Source: Saltatorellus ferox
Lineage (GTDB): Bacteria; Planctomycetota; UBA1135; GCA-002686595
Assembly: GCA_007751475.1 (NCBI GenBank)
Contig: CP036434.1
Span: 620,001 to 684,000 of the forward strand
Length of the DNA: 64,000 bases
Direction of reading: 5' to 3'
Position 1 is the first letter of the stretch, and each line of letters opens with the position of its first letter. Positions 43,469-52,630 of this stretch are shown in pieces. The translations under genes and the position numbers were made by a program. The notes under the pieces were generated by a model, which was not told the origin of the DNA, made no database searches, and was given only the letters and a program-made list of their open reading frames with translations.

Positions 43469-46400
43469 ATGTCCGACATGACGCCCTCTTCCTTCTCCAT
43501 CGAGGCCTTGTTCCGGGAACACGGTCCTTATCTCCAGCGTCTCGCGCGCGCCCTCGTGGGCGATCTTCACCGCGCCGAGGACCTCGTCTCCGAGACCTGG
43601 GCCGTGGCGCTGGCCGCGGCCGAGGACTCCGTCGAGATGCGCGAGCCGCGCGGGTGGCTCGCGACGGTCATGCGGCGGCGCGCTCGCCATGGGTATCGGC
43701 GCGAGGCGCTGCGCCAGACCCAGGCGCTGACCTCGGACCGTCATGTCGCGGGGAACGGCGGCGGCTCCGACGAGGTCGCCCTGCGACTCGAGCGAGAACG
43801 TCTCTTGCACGAAGCCCTGGAGCGCCTCGACGAGCCGTACAGGACCGCGCTGTACCATCGCTACCGTGACGGCCTTCCCCCCCGCGAGATCGCGGCGCGG
43901 ACGGGCGTTCCCGTGAAGACCGTCAACACGCGCCTCACCCGCGGCCTCGAGAAGCTGCGCGAAGATCTGGCCCGTGGCCACGGCGGCGGCGAGGAAGGCC
44001 GCCGGGCGTGGCTGAGCGCGATCGGTCCGATCGCCGTCGCGGTTCCGCGCTACTCGGCGACCTGGCTTGCTTCCCGCAGCGCGATGCTCGTCGCGGCAGC
44101 CGCGCTGGCGGGCGTGATCGGTGTTTCCATCTGGGCCCGTGCCTCACGCGCTCCCGAGGCGCCCATCTCCCTACCCGGCGGCGAGGTCCTGGCTCTGGCG
44201 CCTGAGGTCGCGGAGGCTCGGGAAGCGGAGCCAGTGTCGCCGGAGCACGCTTCGCTGCCCGTGGCCGAGCCGCGCAAGGGGCTGACGGCGCCCGGGTTCT
44301 CCGGGTCCGAGATCGCAGGCATCGAGATCACCGCGCTCTCGGCCAGCGGTGCGCCTCTCGCCGAGGAACGGCTCGTGCTGGCCACTATTCGGTGGAGCGG
44401 AGGCGAACCGCGGGCGATCTCTTCGAGCGTCACGGACGCAGCGGGCAAGGCCACTTTCGACTGGCCGGGAACGAACCATTTCATCTGCTTCAACGCGGCG
44501 AGGACGATCGAAGGAAAGTCGGACGTGTCGCGCGACCTGCCTGACGTTCCACCCGCAGAAGCGGCCAGGTACACGTTTCGCGAGGAGCCAGGTTTGCGCG
44601 TCGGCGGCGTGGTTCGCGACGGGTCAGGCGCTCCGGTGCCAGGCGCCCGGGTCTTCGCCAGCGGAGCGCCCGAGTGGAGCATCGGCGGTCTGCCGGTCGC
44701 GACGTGCGATGTCTCCGGCGCGTTCGAGGTCACGCTGGGGGAGCGAGCTTCGATCATGGCGGCGGCCGCTGGCATGACGGCCTCGACGACCCTGGAGGTG
44801 CAACGGCTTGCCGAGTCCGCGCCGGGGCTGCGCGAGGTGATTCTGGTGGTTCACGCCGAGGGTGCGCAGCTTTCGGGGCGCGTCTCCACGACGGCGGGCG
44901 ACCCCATCGCGGGCGCGTGGGTCGTGGCCTCTCCCGTCAGCCCGTTCGTGGACCAGGGCGAAGGAGGCTTCTTGCACGAGGTGTCTGCGCAAACCAACGA
45001 AGAGGGCGAGTACGTCCTACCCGGCAAGCTTCGGCCGCGCGAGTACGAGGTGGCCGCCTTCGCGCCGGGCTACGCGGCGCGCATCCTTCCCCTGGTGGCG
45101 GGCGCGGAACCCATTCGGCTCGACCTTGCGCTCGGCGCCGGCGTGACCGTCCGTGGTCGGGTACTCGTCGATGACGATACGCCCGTGCAGGAGTCCAACG
45201 TCCGGTACCGCGTGGCCAAGGAGCAGGGAGAACGCGATCCGCACGGGCCTTATCACGCGGTGTCGACCGACGAGGCGGGCCGGTTCGAACTCCAGCACGT
45301 CCCAGCGGGTACGTACCTCTTCGTCGCCGGGCAGGGCAGAGGCATGACGCTGGCGAAGGCCACCTTGGAGCAGGAGGTGCCGGAAGCCGGAACGCTGGAA
45401 CTGGAGCTGCACCTGAGCTTCGAGCCCCGCATCAGCGGGCGGGTCGTGGACGAGGCGGGGCTCCCTGTGCCGGGGCTCCACCTGGAGCCGAAGTTCGGAG
45501 GAAGGGGACACTACGTCATGCAGACGGTCACGGATGCAGAGGGGAAGTTCGACCTGACCTCACTCCCAGCTCCTCCCTGGTACGCGTCCGCCACCGACAC
45601 CTGGTCGGTTCAGTTCTTCCAGGGCGAGCAGCGGCCGCGCCAGATGCTCGCTGCCGTGGAAGACGTCGAGCCCGGGACGACGGGTCTGGAAGTCGTGGTC
45701 GCGCGGCCGGTGGAGCCAGGGTCGTTCCTGACCGGGCGTTTCGTGCGCAGTGATGGGCCGATCAGCCCCGCGGTCAAGATCTTCGTGGCCCAGTCGGCGG
45801 GTCACGGTGCCCTCGGGGCGGTCGACGTCGATCCGGTGGACGGCTCGTTCACCTACGGGCCGATCGGGGCGGGCACCTATCGCTTCTTCGTGGATGACCC
45901 GAACGGGAACTCGGTGGGGCAGATCGGGATCGAAGTGGCCGACGGGGAGACCGTGGACCTCGGCGACATCGACATGGCGCGGGGTGCTCGGGCGGAGGTG
46001 ACCCTGGAGGTCGAGCTGCCCGATGGCGTTCCGATCACGGAGTTGCCAGGCCTCCTTCGGAATCAGTATCTGGTTCTCGAAGGCCCCGGCGGGCACCAGG
46101 TGGGGCTGCTCTTCGACGAGACGAACCACAAGACCGAAGGGCTGCTCGAGCCCGGGGAGTGGAGGCTCTCGCGGAGGTCGGGGGAGCGCCTGGTGCTCCC
46201 GGCCACCACCCTCACCGTGCAGCCCGGCGAGACCAGGTCGGTCGCCCTGCGCGCCAGGGTGGCTCGTCCCATGGACGTGCGCGTCCTCATGCCGACGGAC
46301 GGCTCGTGGAGCCGCGCGGCCCTTCGGGTCTACGGAGAAGACGACGTCGAGCTGGAGACCTCGGAGGCCCTGCCCCCGACGAAGCTCGATGAAGAGGAGC

Positions 46401-46543
46401 GGCTCTCGATGAGGATCGAGGTGCCCATCGAAATCATCCGCGTCGTGCTCGTGATCGACGGGGTGGAGACAGCGCACGTGAAGGAGGTCATGGTCCCTTT
46501 CTTCACCGAGCCCCTGTCGACGCTGGAGATCGACGCCAGGTAG
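43469..46543 (+). CDS. ECF sigma factor fused to membrane helix and carboxypeptidase-regulatory-like repeats
   Basis: The 1024-residue product begins with an ECF sigma factor: region 2 (LFREHGPYLQRLARALVGDL, AEDLVSETWAVAL) at about residues 14-60 and region 4 (LDEPYRTALYHRYRDGLPPR, EIAARTGVPVKTVNTRLTRG) at about 118-172. One membrane helix follows (about 203-223, LVAAAALAGVIGVSIWA). About 790 residues that must be periplasmic come next, built of Ig-like carboxypeptidase-regulatory repeats (GVVRDGSGAPVPGARV, LSGRVSTTAGDPIAGAWV, ISGRVVDEAGLPVPGL). Such fusions are known mainly from planctomycetes. How the sigma domain reaches RNA polymerase is unknown; release by proteolysis is a guess. ATG 43469 is chosen over TTG 43454. 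Confidence 0.85.
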   Translation: MSDMTPSSFSIEALFREHGPYLQRLARALVGDLHRAEDLVSETWAVALAAAEDSVEMREPRGWLATVMRRRARHGYRREALRQTQALTSDRHVAGNGGGSDEVALRLERERLLHEALERLDEPYRTALYHRYRDGLPPREIAARTGVPVKTVNTRLTRGLEKLREDLARGHGGGEEGRRAWLSAIGPIAVAVPRYSATWLASRSAMLVAAAALAGVIGVSIWARASRAPEAPISLPGGEVLALAPEVAEAREAEPVSPEHASLPVAEPRKGLTAPGFSGSEIAGIEITALSASGAPLAEERLVLATIRWSGGEPRAISSSVTDAAGKATFDWPGTNHFICFNAARTIEGKSDVSRDLPDVPPAEAARYTFREEPGLRVGGVVRDGSGAPVPGARVFASGAPEWSIGGLPVATCDVSGAFEVTLGERASIMAAAAGMTASTTLEVQRLAESAPGLREVILVVHAEGAQLSGRVSTTAGDPIAGAWVVASPVSPFVDQGEGGFLHEVSAQTNEEGEYVLPGKLRPREYEVAAFAPGYAARILPLVAGAEPIRLDLALGAGVTVRGRVLVDDDTPVQESNVRYRVAKEQGERDPHGPYHAVSTDEAGRFELQHVPAGTYLFVAGQGRGMTLAKATLEQEVPEAGTLELELHLSFEPRISGRVVDEAGLPVPGLHLEPKFGGRGHYVMQTVTDAEGKFDLTSLPAPPWYASATDTWSVQFFQGEQRPRQMLAAVEDVEPGTTGLEVVVARPVEPGSFLTGRFVRSDGPISPAVKIFVAQSAGHGALGAVDVDPVDGSFTYGPIGAGTYRFFVDDPNGNSVGQIGIEVADGETVDLGDIDMARGARAEVTLEVELPDGVPITELPGLLRNQYLVLEGPGGHQVGLLFDETNHKTEGLLEPGEWRLSRRSGERLVLPATTLTVQPGETRSVALRARVARPMDVRVLMPTDGSWSRAALRVYGEDDVELETSEALPPTKLDEEERLSMRIEVPIEIIRVVLVIDGVETAHVKEVMVPFFTEPLSTLEIDAR

Positions 46544-46671
46544 GGCGGAGACAGGGCACGACCACCGTCGTGTCGGCATTCCCAACAGTCGGTGTCGGAC
46601 TTCGCGACAGCCGGGTAGAGGATTCTTCATGAATCGGCCCTCGCACGAGCGCGAGGGTCGAATTCTGTACC

Positions 46672-46687
46672 TGGCACACCCCTTGCG
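46672..46687 (+). promoter_or_regulatory. Sigma-54 (-24/-12) promoter of the fliO export operon
   Basis: TGGCACA-N4-TTGCG matches all ten fixed positions of the consensus TGGCAC-N5-TTGC, with GG and GC exactly ten bases apart. The predicted start point is about 30 bases before the fliO ATG at 46731. Its geometry closely matches the promoter at 32738-32753. Confidence 0.72.
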
Positions 46688-46730
46688 TAGGGGATGGCAG
46701 CCCCGCGGTCTCATCCGCCGGGTTTCCATC

Positions 46731-47279
46731 ATGCTCCACTCCCTCCTCCTGCCAGTCCTCACGATCCAGACCGCGCGCGTCGCCGCCTCCGGCAACGCCG
46801 GCGGCGGGCCGGATCTCACCTGGCTCATGACCACCTCGGCGGTCCTGATCCTCACCATCGGCGCCGTCGCCTACGGCTTCCGGAAGCTCGTGGTCGGCGG
46901 CCTCAAGGGGCGGGCGGCGCAGCGGGATCTGCGGGTGCTCGACGTGCTGCCCCTCGGCGGCAAGCGCCAGCTTGCGGTCGTCCGCTGCTACGATCGCACG
47001 TTCGCGATCGGGCTCGGGGAGAAGAGCGTGGACCTCGTGGCCGAGCTCGACACCGCTGCCGTGGATCTGGATCGCGGCAAGGCGCGGGAGACCGCTCCGA
47101 ATCGCACCCGAGAGGCCTTCGAGGCGCGCTTGCAGGCCGCCAAGGAGCGTCTGCTCGGAACCCACGAGATCGCGCCGCAGCCTCGGCCTTCCGCCTTGGA
47201 GCAGGCGGCGACCGGTCGACCGGCCGCCGTCGAACGCGCCGCCATCCGCAAGGACAGCACCCAGGAGTACGTCGCGTGA
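46731..47279 (+). CDS. fliO: Flagellar biosynthesis protein FliO
   Basis: The 182-residue product stabilises FliP during assembly of the export gate. It has an N-terminal hydrophobic leader, a membrane helix (LTWLMTTSAVLILTIGAVAY) and the FliO-type cytoplasmic segment (LRVLDVLPLGGKRQLAVVRC, FAIGLGEKSVDLVAELD). ATG 46731 is supported by the sigma-54 promoter just upstream; in-frame codons from 46629 would lie before that promoter. It overlaps fliP by 4 bp and is the first gene of the export operon. Confidence 0.87.
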   Translation: MLHSLLLPVLTIQTARVAASGNAGGGPDLTWLMTTSAVLILTIGAVAYGFRKLVVGGLKGRAAQRDLRVLDVLPLGGKRQLAVVRCYDRTFAIGLGEKSVDLVAELDTAAVDLDRGKARETAPNRTREAFEARLQAAKERLLGTHEIAPQPRPSALEQAATGRPAAVERAAIRKDSTQEYVA

Positions 47280-48247
47280 CGATTCTGCGCCGCCTGATCA
47301 CCGTCGCCCTCCTGGCGATGGCCCTCTTCACGAGCGCGGGTGCCGCCACGGCCCCCGCGTCGCAGGCGTTCACTGGCCGCTCCAGCACGGCGAGTTCGGT
47401 CAACTCCGGGGGATCCGTCCAGGTCGGTGAGACCGTGGCTGCCGGCGTCGCCGCGCGGGCACGCGAAGCGCTGGAGGAGACCCAGGACCCCGGCGCGATG
47501 GGCGAGGAAGGCCGCCTCTCGGCCGCCGTCGAGATCGCGCTGCTGCTGACGGTCCTGAGCCTTCTGCCCGCGATCCTCATCACGCTGACGAGCTTCACCC
47601 GCATCGTGATCGTCCTCTCGTTCGTGCGCCGCGCGCTCTCCCTGAACGAGCTACCGCCGAACCCGGTCATCATCGGGCTCGCGCTCTTCCTCACCATGTT
47701 CGTCATGGCGCCCGTGGGGAAGGAACTCTACGCAGAAGCGTGGACCCCCTACGAGGCCGGGGACATCAGCGTCCAGGAGATGGGCGACCGGGCCTGGGGC
47801 TCGCTCTCGACTTTCCTGGTGGCAAACACCCGTGAGAAGGAGCTGCGGCTCTTCGCGGACCTCAGCGGCAACGAGAGCGTCTTCGAGTACACGAAGCTTG
47901 CCGGTCAGGACGGCACCGTCCACGCGAGCACCGATGATCCCTCCGTGCTGGCGCCGGACGGCGTCAAACCCGACGTCGACGCGTCCGACCTGCCGCTGAC
48001 CGTCGTCATCCCCGCGTTCATCCTCAGCGAGCTGAAGACCGCCTTCCAGATGGGATTCCTGCTCTTCCTCCCGTTCCTGGTGATCGACCTCGTCGTCTCC
48101 AGCGTCCTGCTCTCGATGGGCATGTTCATGCTCCCACCCGTGATGATCTCGACGCCGATCAAGGTGCTCATCTTCGTGCTCGTCGACGGCTGGCGACTCG
48201 TCACCGAGTCGGTCGTCACCTCCTTCGTCATGCAGGCCGCGAGCTAG
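47276..48247 (+). CDS. fliP: Flagellar export gate protein FliP
   Basis: The 323-residue membrane protein is a core subunit of the FliP5-FliQ4-FliR1 export gate. It has a signal peptide, a Ser/Gly/Ala-rich stretch, and then the FliP family blocks: LSLLPAILITLTSFTRIVIV, NPVIIGLALFLTMFVMAPV, and PAFILSELKTAFQMGFLLFL followed by FLVIDLVVSSVLLSMGMFML. GTG 47276 overlaps the fliO stop (GTGA). The frame that continues upstream to 46694 lies within fliO in another frame and is not coding. Confidence 0.95.
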   Translation: MTILRRLITVALLAMALFTSAGAATAPASQAFTGRSSTASSVNSGGSVQVGETVAAGVAARAREALEETQDPGAMGEEGRLSAAVEIALLLTVLSLLPAILITLTSFTRIVIVLSFVRRALSLNELPPNPVIIGLALFLTMFVMAPVGKELYAEAWTPYEAGDISVQEMGDRAWGSLSTFLVANTREKELRLFADLSGNESVFEYTKLAGQDGTVHASTDDPSVLAPDGVKPDVDASDLPLTVVIPAFILSELKTAFQMGFLLFLPFLVIDLVVSSVLLSMGMFMLPPVMISTPIKVLIFVLVDGWRLVTESVVTSFVMQAAS

Positions 48248-48257
48248 CCAGGGCGCC

Positions 48258-48533
48258 ATGGAACTCGACCTTCACATCGTGGACCTCGCGCGCGAGCTCG
48301 TCTTCACGGTCCTCATCATCTCAGGGCCGATCATGCTCGTCGGCCTCGTCGTCGGCCTGTCGGTCAGCCTCTTCCAGGCGCTGACCTCGGTCCAGGAGCA
48401 GACGCTCTCGTTCGTGCCGAAGATGCTCGCCGTGATGTTCACGACGCTCCTCCTCCTCGCGCCCGCGCTCAAATACCTCGGCGACTACACGGCCCGACTG
48501 ATCGGTCACATGACGGAGTTCGGACTCTCGTGA
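48258..48533 (+). CDS. fliQ: Flagellar export gate protein FliQ
   Basis: The 91-residue protein has two membrane helices and assembles around FliP/FliR. Family motifs are visible: GPIMLVGLVVGLSVSLFQAL, then TSVQEQTLSFVPKMLAV. It starts 10 bp after fliP and overlaps fliR by 4 bp (GTGA). Confidence 0.95.
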   Translation: MELDLHIVDLARELVFTVLIISGPIMLVGLVVGLSVSLFQALTSVQEQTLSFVPKMLAVMFTTLLLLAPALKYLGDYTARLIGHMTEFGLS

Positions 48534-49375
48534 GCCTTACCCTGGCCATCGCCACCTCCGCGCTGTCGGCGCTCCCCGAGGGGGAGATGCAGCCCGGACT
48601 CTTCTCGAGCTTGCCCGACGGGCTGATCGAGGGTGCGGCGCTGTGCCTGACCCGCTGCGGCGCGCTGCTCCTCACGGCGCCGCTCATCGGCACCGGATCC
48701 CAGGTTTCCGGCTACAAGGTGGCGCTGGTCACGTCCGTGTCCATCGTTCTTTACATGGCCCAGGGGATGCCGCTCGTCGAGACGACGTCGGCCGTTCACT
48801 TCGGCCTGCTTCTCCTGCGTGAGATGCTGCTCGGCTTCGGCCTCGCCTTCATCCTGCACCTGACGCTCCTCGGGATCCGCATCGGGTCGGAGATGGTCGG
48901 CAACGAGATGGCCTTCACGATGGCAAGCGCCTCCGACCCCGCCAGCGGCGAGGCGCTTCCTTTGATCTCGAAGATGAACGAGACGCTGTTCTTTCTCGCG
49001 CTGCTCGCCGTGGACGGGCACCAGTGGCTGATCCGTGCGCTGGCGGAGTCCTACGAGCGGGCGCCCGTCGGCACGCTCGACTTCGGCGGTGATCTCTCCG
49101 CCGTGATTCTTCGTCTGTTCTCGGAGTTCTTCGCCTCGGGCATCGCTTTCGCGGCGCCCGTACTGGTCCTCCTGATGATGATCTCGGTACTCATCGGGCT
49201 CATCGCGCGCGCCGTTCCCCAGGTCAATGTCCTGGAGATGGGCTTCAGCCTGCGCGTTGGCGGCGGGCTTCTCGCGCTCTGCCTTCTCAGTCCCACCTTG
49301 AGCACGGCGATGACGTCGCTCCTGGAACAGCTCATGGCCGGGCTCGAAGCCGGTCTCGACGCGATCGAGGTCTGA
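48530..49375 (+). CDS. fliR: Flagellar export gate protein FliR
   Basis: The 281-residue multi-pass membrane protein completes the export gate and binds FlhB. It has about six hydrophobic helices and the FliR blocks LLLREMLLGFGLAFIL, GSEMVGNEMAFTMASASDP and ISVLIGLIARAVPQVNVLEMG. It starts at GTG 48530, overlapping fliQ, and ends one base before flhB. Confidence 0.93.
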   Translation: MSLTLAIATSALSALPEGEMQPGLFSSLPDGLIEGAALCLTRCGALLLTAPLIGTGSQVSGYKVALVTSVSIVLYMAQGMPLVETTSAVHFGLLLLREMLLGFGLAFILHLTLLGIRIGSEMVGNEMAFTMASASDPASGEALPLISKMNETLFFLALLAVDGHQWLIRALAESYERAPVGTLDFGGDLSAVILRLFSEFFASGIAFAAPVLVLLMMISVLIGLIARAVPQVNVLEMGFSLRVGGGLLALCLLSPTLSTAMTSLLEQLMAGLEAGLDAIEV

Positions 49376-49376
49376 G

Positions 49377-50459
49377 ATGGCGGAAGGCGATTCAGGCGAC
49401 AAGACAGAGGAAGCGACGGGCAAGCGCCTGAGCGACGCTCGGGACAAGGGCCAGGTGGCGATGTCGACCGAGCTGGTCGGCGGGCTCATGCTCGCGGCCT
49501 CCATCGGCTCGATGCTGATGCTGGGCAAGGGACTCACCGGTGCGGCCGGAGGGTTGCTCGTCACCAGCTTCGACAGCATGGCCGCGCTCGCGCGCGAGGA
49601 ACTGACCGCAGGCGACTTTTCGGCGCTGATGAGCAACTCCGTGACTGGCATGGTCACAGCATTGGCCATGCTTCTCGTGCCTGTTCTGCTGGTGGGCTTC
49701 GTGGCGGGCTACGGCCAGGTCGGATTCCTGATCACGCCCAAGGCAATCGGATTCGATCCGGCGAAACTCAGCATGGTCTCCGGGGCCAAGAAGGTCTTCG
49801 GAACCCGCGGCGCAGTCCGCACGGGGCTGGGATTGCTCAAGATCATCCTGATCGGCACGACGATCGTGACGGTGGCCATGTGGCAGCTTCCAGTGATCTC
49901 GGCCGTGGCGGGAACGGATGCGAGGCAGGTCGTGCGCGCCATCGGTCACACCTTCCTTCTCGCCGCGAGCGCGGGAGTGGTCGTGATCGTGGCTCTCTCG
50001 CTGATCGACTTCGTGTACCAGCGCTACCAGCACTCCAAGGACATGCGCATGAGCAAGAAGGAAGTGCGTGACGAGGCCAAGAACAGCGAGGGCGATCCCC
50101 AGGTCAAAGCGCGGATTCGCCAGGTGCAGCGCGAGATCGCCTCGCGCCGGATGATGGACGACGTGCCGAAGGCCACGGTCGTGATCACCAACCCGACGCA
50201 CTATGCGGTGGCGCTGCGCTACGAGGACGGGCGCGATGCCGCGCCGACCGTGGTCGCGAAGGGGCTTGATCAAGTCGCGCTGCGAATCCGTGCGCTCGCC
50301 ACGGAGTCGAAGGTGATGATCGTGGAGGAGCCGCCGCTGGCGCGCGCGCTTCACCGCTCGTGCGAGATCGGTGACGCCGTGCCAGAACATCTCTTCGAGG
50401 CGGTCGCCAAGATCCTTGCCTACGTCTACCGCATGGAGGGCCGGGCCGTTTCGGCCTGA
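49377..50459 (+). CDS. flhB: Flagellar export switch protein FlhB
   Basis: The 360-residue protein controls substrate order in flagellar export. The N-terminal charged motif (GDKTEEATGKRLSDARDKGQV) is typical, followed by four membrane helices. The cytoplasmic domain carries the self-cleavage site N272-P-T-H in VVITNPTHYAVALRYEDG, and LALRIRALATESKVMIVEEP-like sequence follows. The autocleavage switches export from rod/hook to filament subunits. Confidence 0.96.
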   Translation: MAEGDSGDKTEEATGKRLSDARDKGQVAMSTELVGGLMLAASIGSMLMLGKGLTGAAGGLLVTSFDSMAALAREELTAGDFSALMSNSVTGMVTALAMLLVPVLLVGFVAGYGQVGFLITPKAIGFDPAKLSMVSGAKKVFGTRGAVRTGLGLLKIILIGTTIVTVAMWQLPVISAVAGTDARQVVRAIGHTFLLAASAGVVVIVALSLIDFVYQRYQHSKDMRMSKKEVRDEAKNSEGDPQVKARIRQVQREIASRRMMDDVPKATVVITNPTHYAVALRYEDGRDAAPTVVAKGLDQVALRIRALATESKVMIVEEPPLARALHRSCEIGDAVPEHLFEAVAKILAYVYRMEGRAVSA

Positions 50460-50470
50460 GCTAGCGTTCG

Positions 50471-52579
50471 ATGGCGAACACTCCCTCACGCAAGGACCTG
50501 ACCGGCGGCGCGCGCCTCCGGAACATGAGCGACTGGTTCCTGGGCTTCGGTGTCCTGGGACTCATGCTGACGCTGGTGGCGCCGCTGCCGCCGATGGCGC
50601 TCGATCTGCTGCTCGCGCTGAACCTCTCGGGTGCGGTCATGCTGCTCATGCTGACGATGCATGCGCGGGACGCGACCGAGCTGACCACGTTCCCGACCAT
50701 CCTGCTGTTCGCGACCCTCTTCAGGCTCGGCTTGAACGTGGCGAGTACGCGCCTCATTCTGACGGGCGGCGAGGCTGGCAGCGTCATCCAGGCGTTCGGG
50801 CAGTACGTGACCGGCGACAACCTTGGCGTGGGTCTCGTCGTGTTCCTCGTGCTGATCATCATTCAGTTCGTCGTGATCACGAAGGGTTCTGGCCGGGTCA
50901 GTGAGGTGGCGGCGCGCTTCGTACTCGATGCCATGCCCGGCAAGCAGATGGCGATCGACGCCGATCTCAACGGCGGTCTCATCGACGCGGATGAAGCGCG
51001 AGACCGGCGGATGAGTGTGGCGCGCGAGGCCGAGTTCTACGGGGCCATGGACGGTGCGTCGAAGTTCGTGCGCGGTGACGCGGTCGCGGGCCTGATCATC
51101 ACGGGTCTCAACCTCGTGGGGGGGATTGCCATCGGCGCCTCCGGCGGGATGTCGATCGGCCAGGCTGTCGATCAGTTTTCGAAGCTGACCATCGGTGATG
51201 GCCTCGTCAGCCAGATCCCGGCGCTCCTGATCTCGACGGCGGCCGGTGTGCTCGTCACGAAGGACTCGAGCGATGTCGGGCTCGGGCCCAATCTGGCAAA
51301 TCAGATGGGCGCACGGCCCAAGGCGACGCTCATCGCCGCGGCGACGATCTTCGCGATCGGGCTGCTGCCGGGCATGCCGAAGCTACCGTTCTTCATCCTC
51401 AGCACGGCGCTCGTGCTGATGTGGCGCAGCGGGCAAGCCGCCGAGGATGCGCGGGATCTCGCGGTGGTGGAGAAGGCAGAGGCCGCCCAGGCCGAGGCTT
51501 CGCCCGCCCCCACGGACGAAGAGGAGGTGGCAGAGCTTCTGAAGGTGGACCGCGCGAGCCTGGAGATCGGCTATCAGCTGATCCCCATGGTCCAGGACAG
51601 CTCGGGATCGGGGATCCTGGATCACATCGCGCAGCTGCGCAGGCGCTTCGCGCTCAAGGAAGGCGTGGTGCTGCCGCCGGTGCGGATCCGCGACAACATC
51701 AAGCTTGGACCGAAGTCGTATCGCGTGCTGGCCGGCGGTCAGGAGATCGCGGCGGGGGAGGTCGAGCCGACGCTCTTCATGGCGATGGATCCGGGGACGG
51801 CGGCCGCGAAGATCAAGGGAAAGGCCGCTGTGGACCCCGCGTTCGGCCTGCCCGCCGTGTGGATCGATGCGTCGAAGCGCGACGAGGCCGAGATCCTTGG
51901 CTACACCGTGATCGATCCGACGAGCGTGCTCGTCACGCACCTGTCCGAGGTGCTGCGCGGCGCGCTGCCGGAGCTGATCACGCGCGATGACGTCAAGGAC
52001 CTGATCGCGAACGCCAAGGCGATCGCGCCGGCCGTGGTGGAGGAGCTGATTCCCGACAGGCTCGGGATTGGTGAGATCCAGCAGGTGCTGCGAAACCTCC
52101 TGGCCGAGGGCGTCGCCATCCGCAACATGCCCGCGATCCTCGAGACGCTCAGCGACAACGCGCCAAGGACGCGCGACGTCGAGACGCTTACCGAACTGAC
52201 GCGCCAGCGACTCGGGCGAGCGCTGTGCGAACAGTACGCCGATTCGAACGGCACGATCCATGCGATCACCCTCGATCCGTCGATCGAAGCGCAGCTTGCG
52301 GCTGCCGTTGGGCGCTCGAACGATCCCGACGCGAGCACCATCGGGCCCGCGTATCTGACGCGTCTGGTCGAAGAGATCGGGCAGTCGCTCGGGCTGGCGT
52401 CGCAGTCCGGTAAGAACGTGGTCGTGCTCGTGCGCTCGGGCATCCGACGTTTCTTGGCCGAGCTCGTGCGTTCGTCGCTGCCGAAGACAGCGGTGCTTTC
52501 CTTCAACGAGGTCGTTCCCGCTCGATCGGTCGACACCGTTTCCGTGGTGCGGATGAAAGAGTCCGCGCCGGCGGCCTGA
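50471..52579 (+). CDS. flhA: Flagellar export protein FlhA
   Basis: The 702-residue protein has eight predicted membrane helices in its N-terminal half and a large cytoplasmic ring domain that receives chaperone-substrate complexes. The FHIPEP signature region is present (TFPTILLFATLFRLGLNVAS, RVSEVAARFVLDAMPGKQMA, IDADLNGGLIDADEARDRR). The cytoplasmic half begins after the DEEEV linker near residue 350. Length and motifs are standard. It is 11 bp after flhB. Confidence 0.97.
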   Translation: MANTPSRKDLTGGARLRNMSDWFLGFGVLGLMLTLVAPLPPMALDLLLALNLSGAVMLLMLTMHARDATELTTFPTILLFATLFRLGLNVASTRLILTGGEAGSVIQAFGQYVTGDNLGVGLVVFLVLIIIQFVVITKGSGRVSEVAARFVLDAMPGKQMAIDADLNGGLIDADEARDRRMSVAREAEFYGAMDGASKFVRGDAVAGLIITGLNLVGGIAIGASGGMSIGQAVDQFSKLTIGDGLVSQIPALLISTAAGVLVTKDSSDVGLGPNLANQMGARPKATLIAAATIFAIGLLPGMPKLPFFILSTALVLMWRSGQAAEDARDLAVVEKAEAAQAEASPAPTDEEEVAELLKVDRASLEIGYQLIPMVQDSSGSGILDHIAQLRRRFALKEGVVLPPVRIRDNIKLGPKSYRVLAGGQEIAAGEVEPTLFMAMDPGTAAAKIKGKAAVDPAFGLPAVWIDASKRDEAEILGYTVIDPTSVLVTHLSEVLRGALPELITRDDVKDLIANAKAIAPAVVEELIPDRLGIGEIQQVLRNLLAEGVAIRNMPAILETLSDNAPRTRDVETLTELTRQRLGRALCEQYADSNGTIHAITLDPSIEAQLAAAVGRSNDPDASTIGPAYLTRLVEEIGQSLGLASQSGKNVVVLVRSGIRRFLAELVRSSLPKTAVLSFNEVVPARSVDTVSVVRMKESAPAA

Positions 52580-52630
52580 TCTTGCTCCTCCCAACCCTGA
52601 TCCCTCCATTCTCCAGGAACCCACTCCGCC

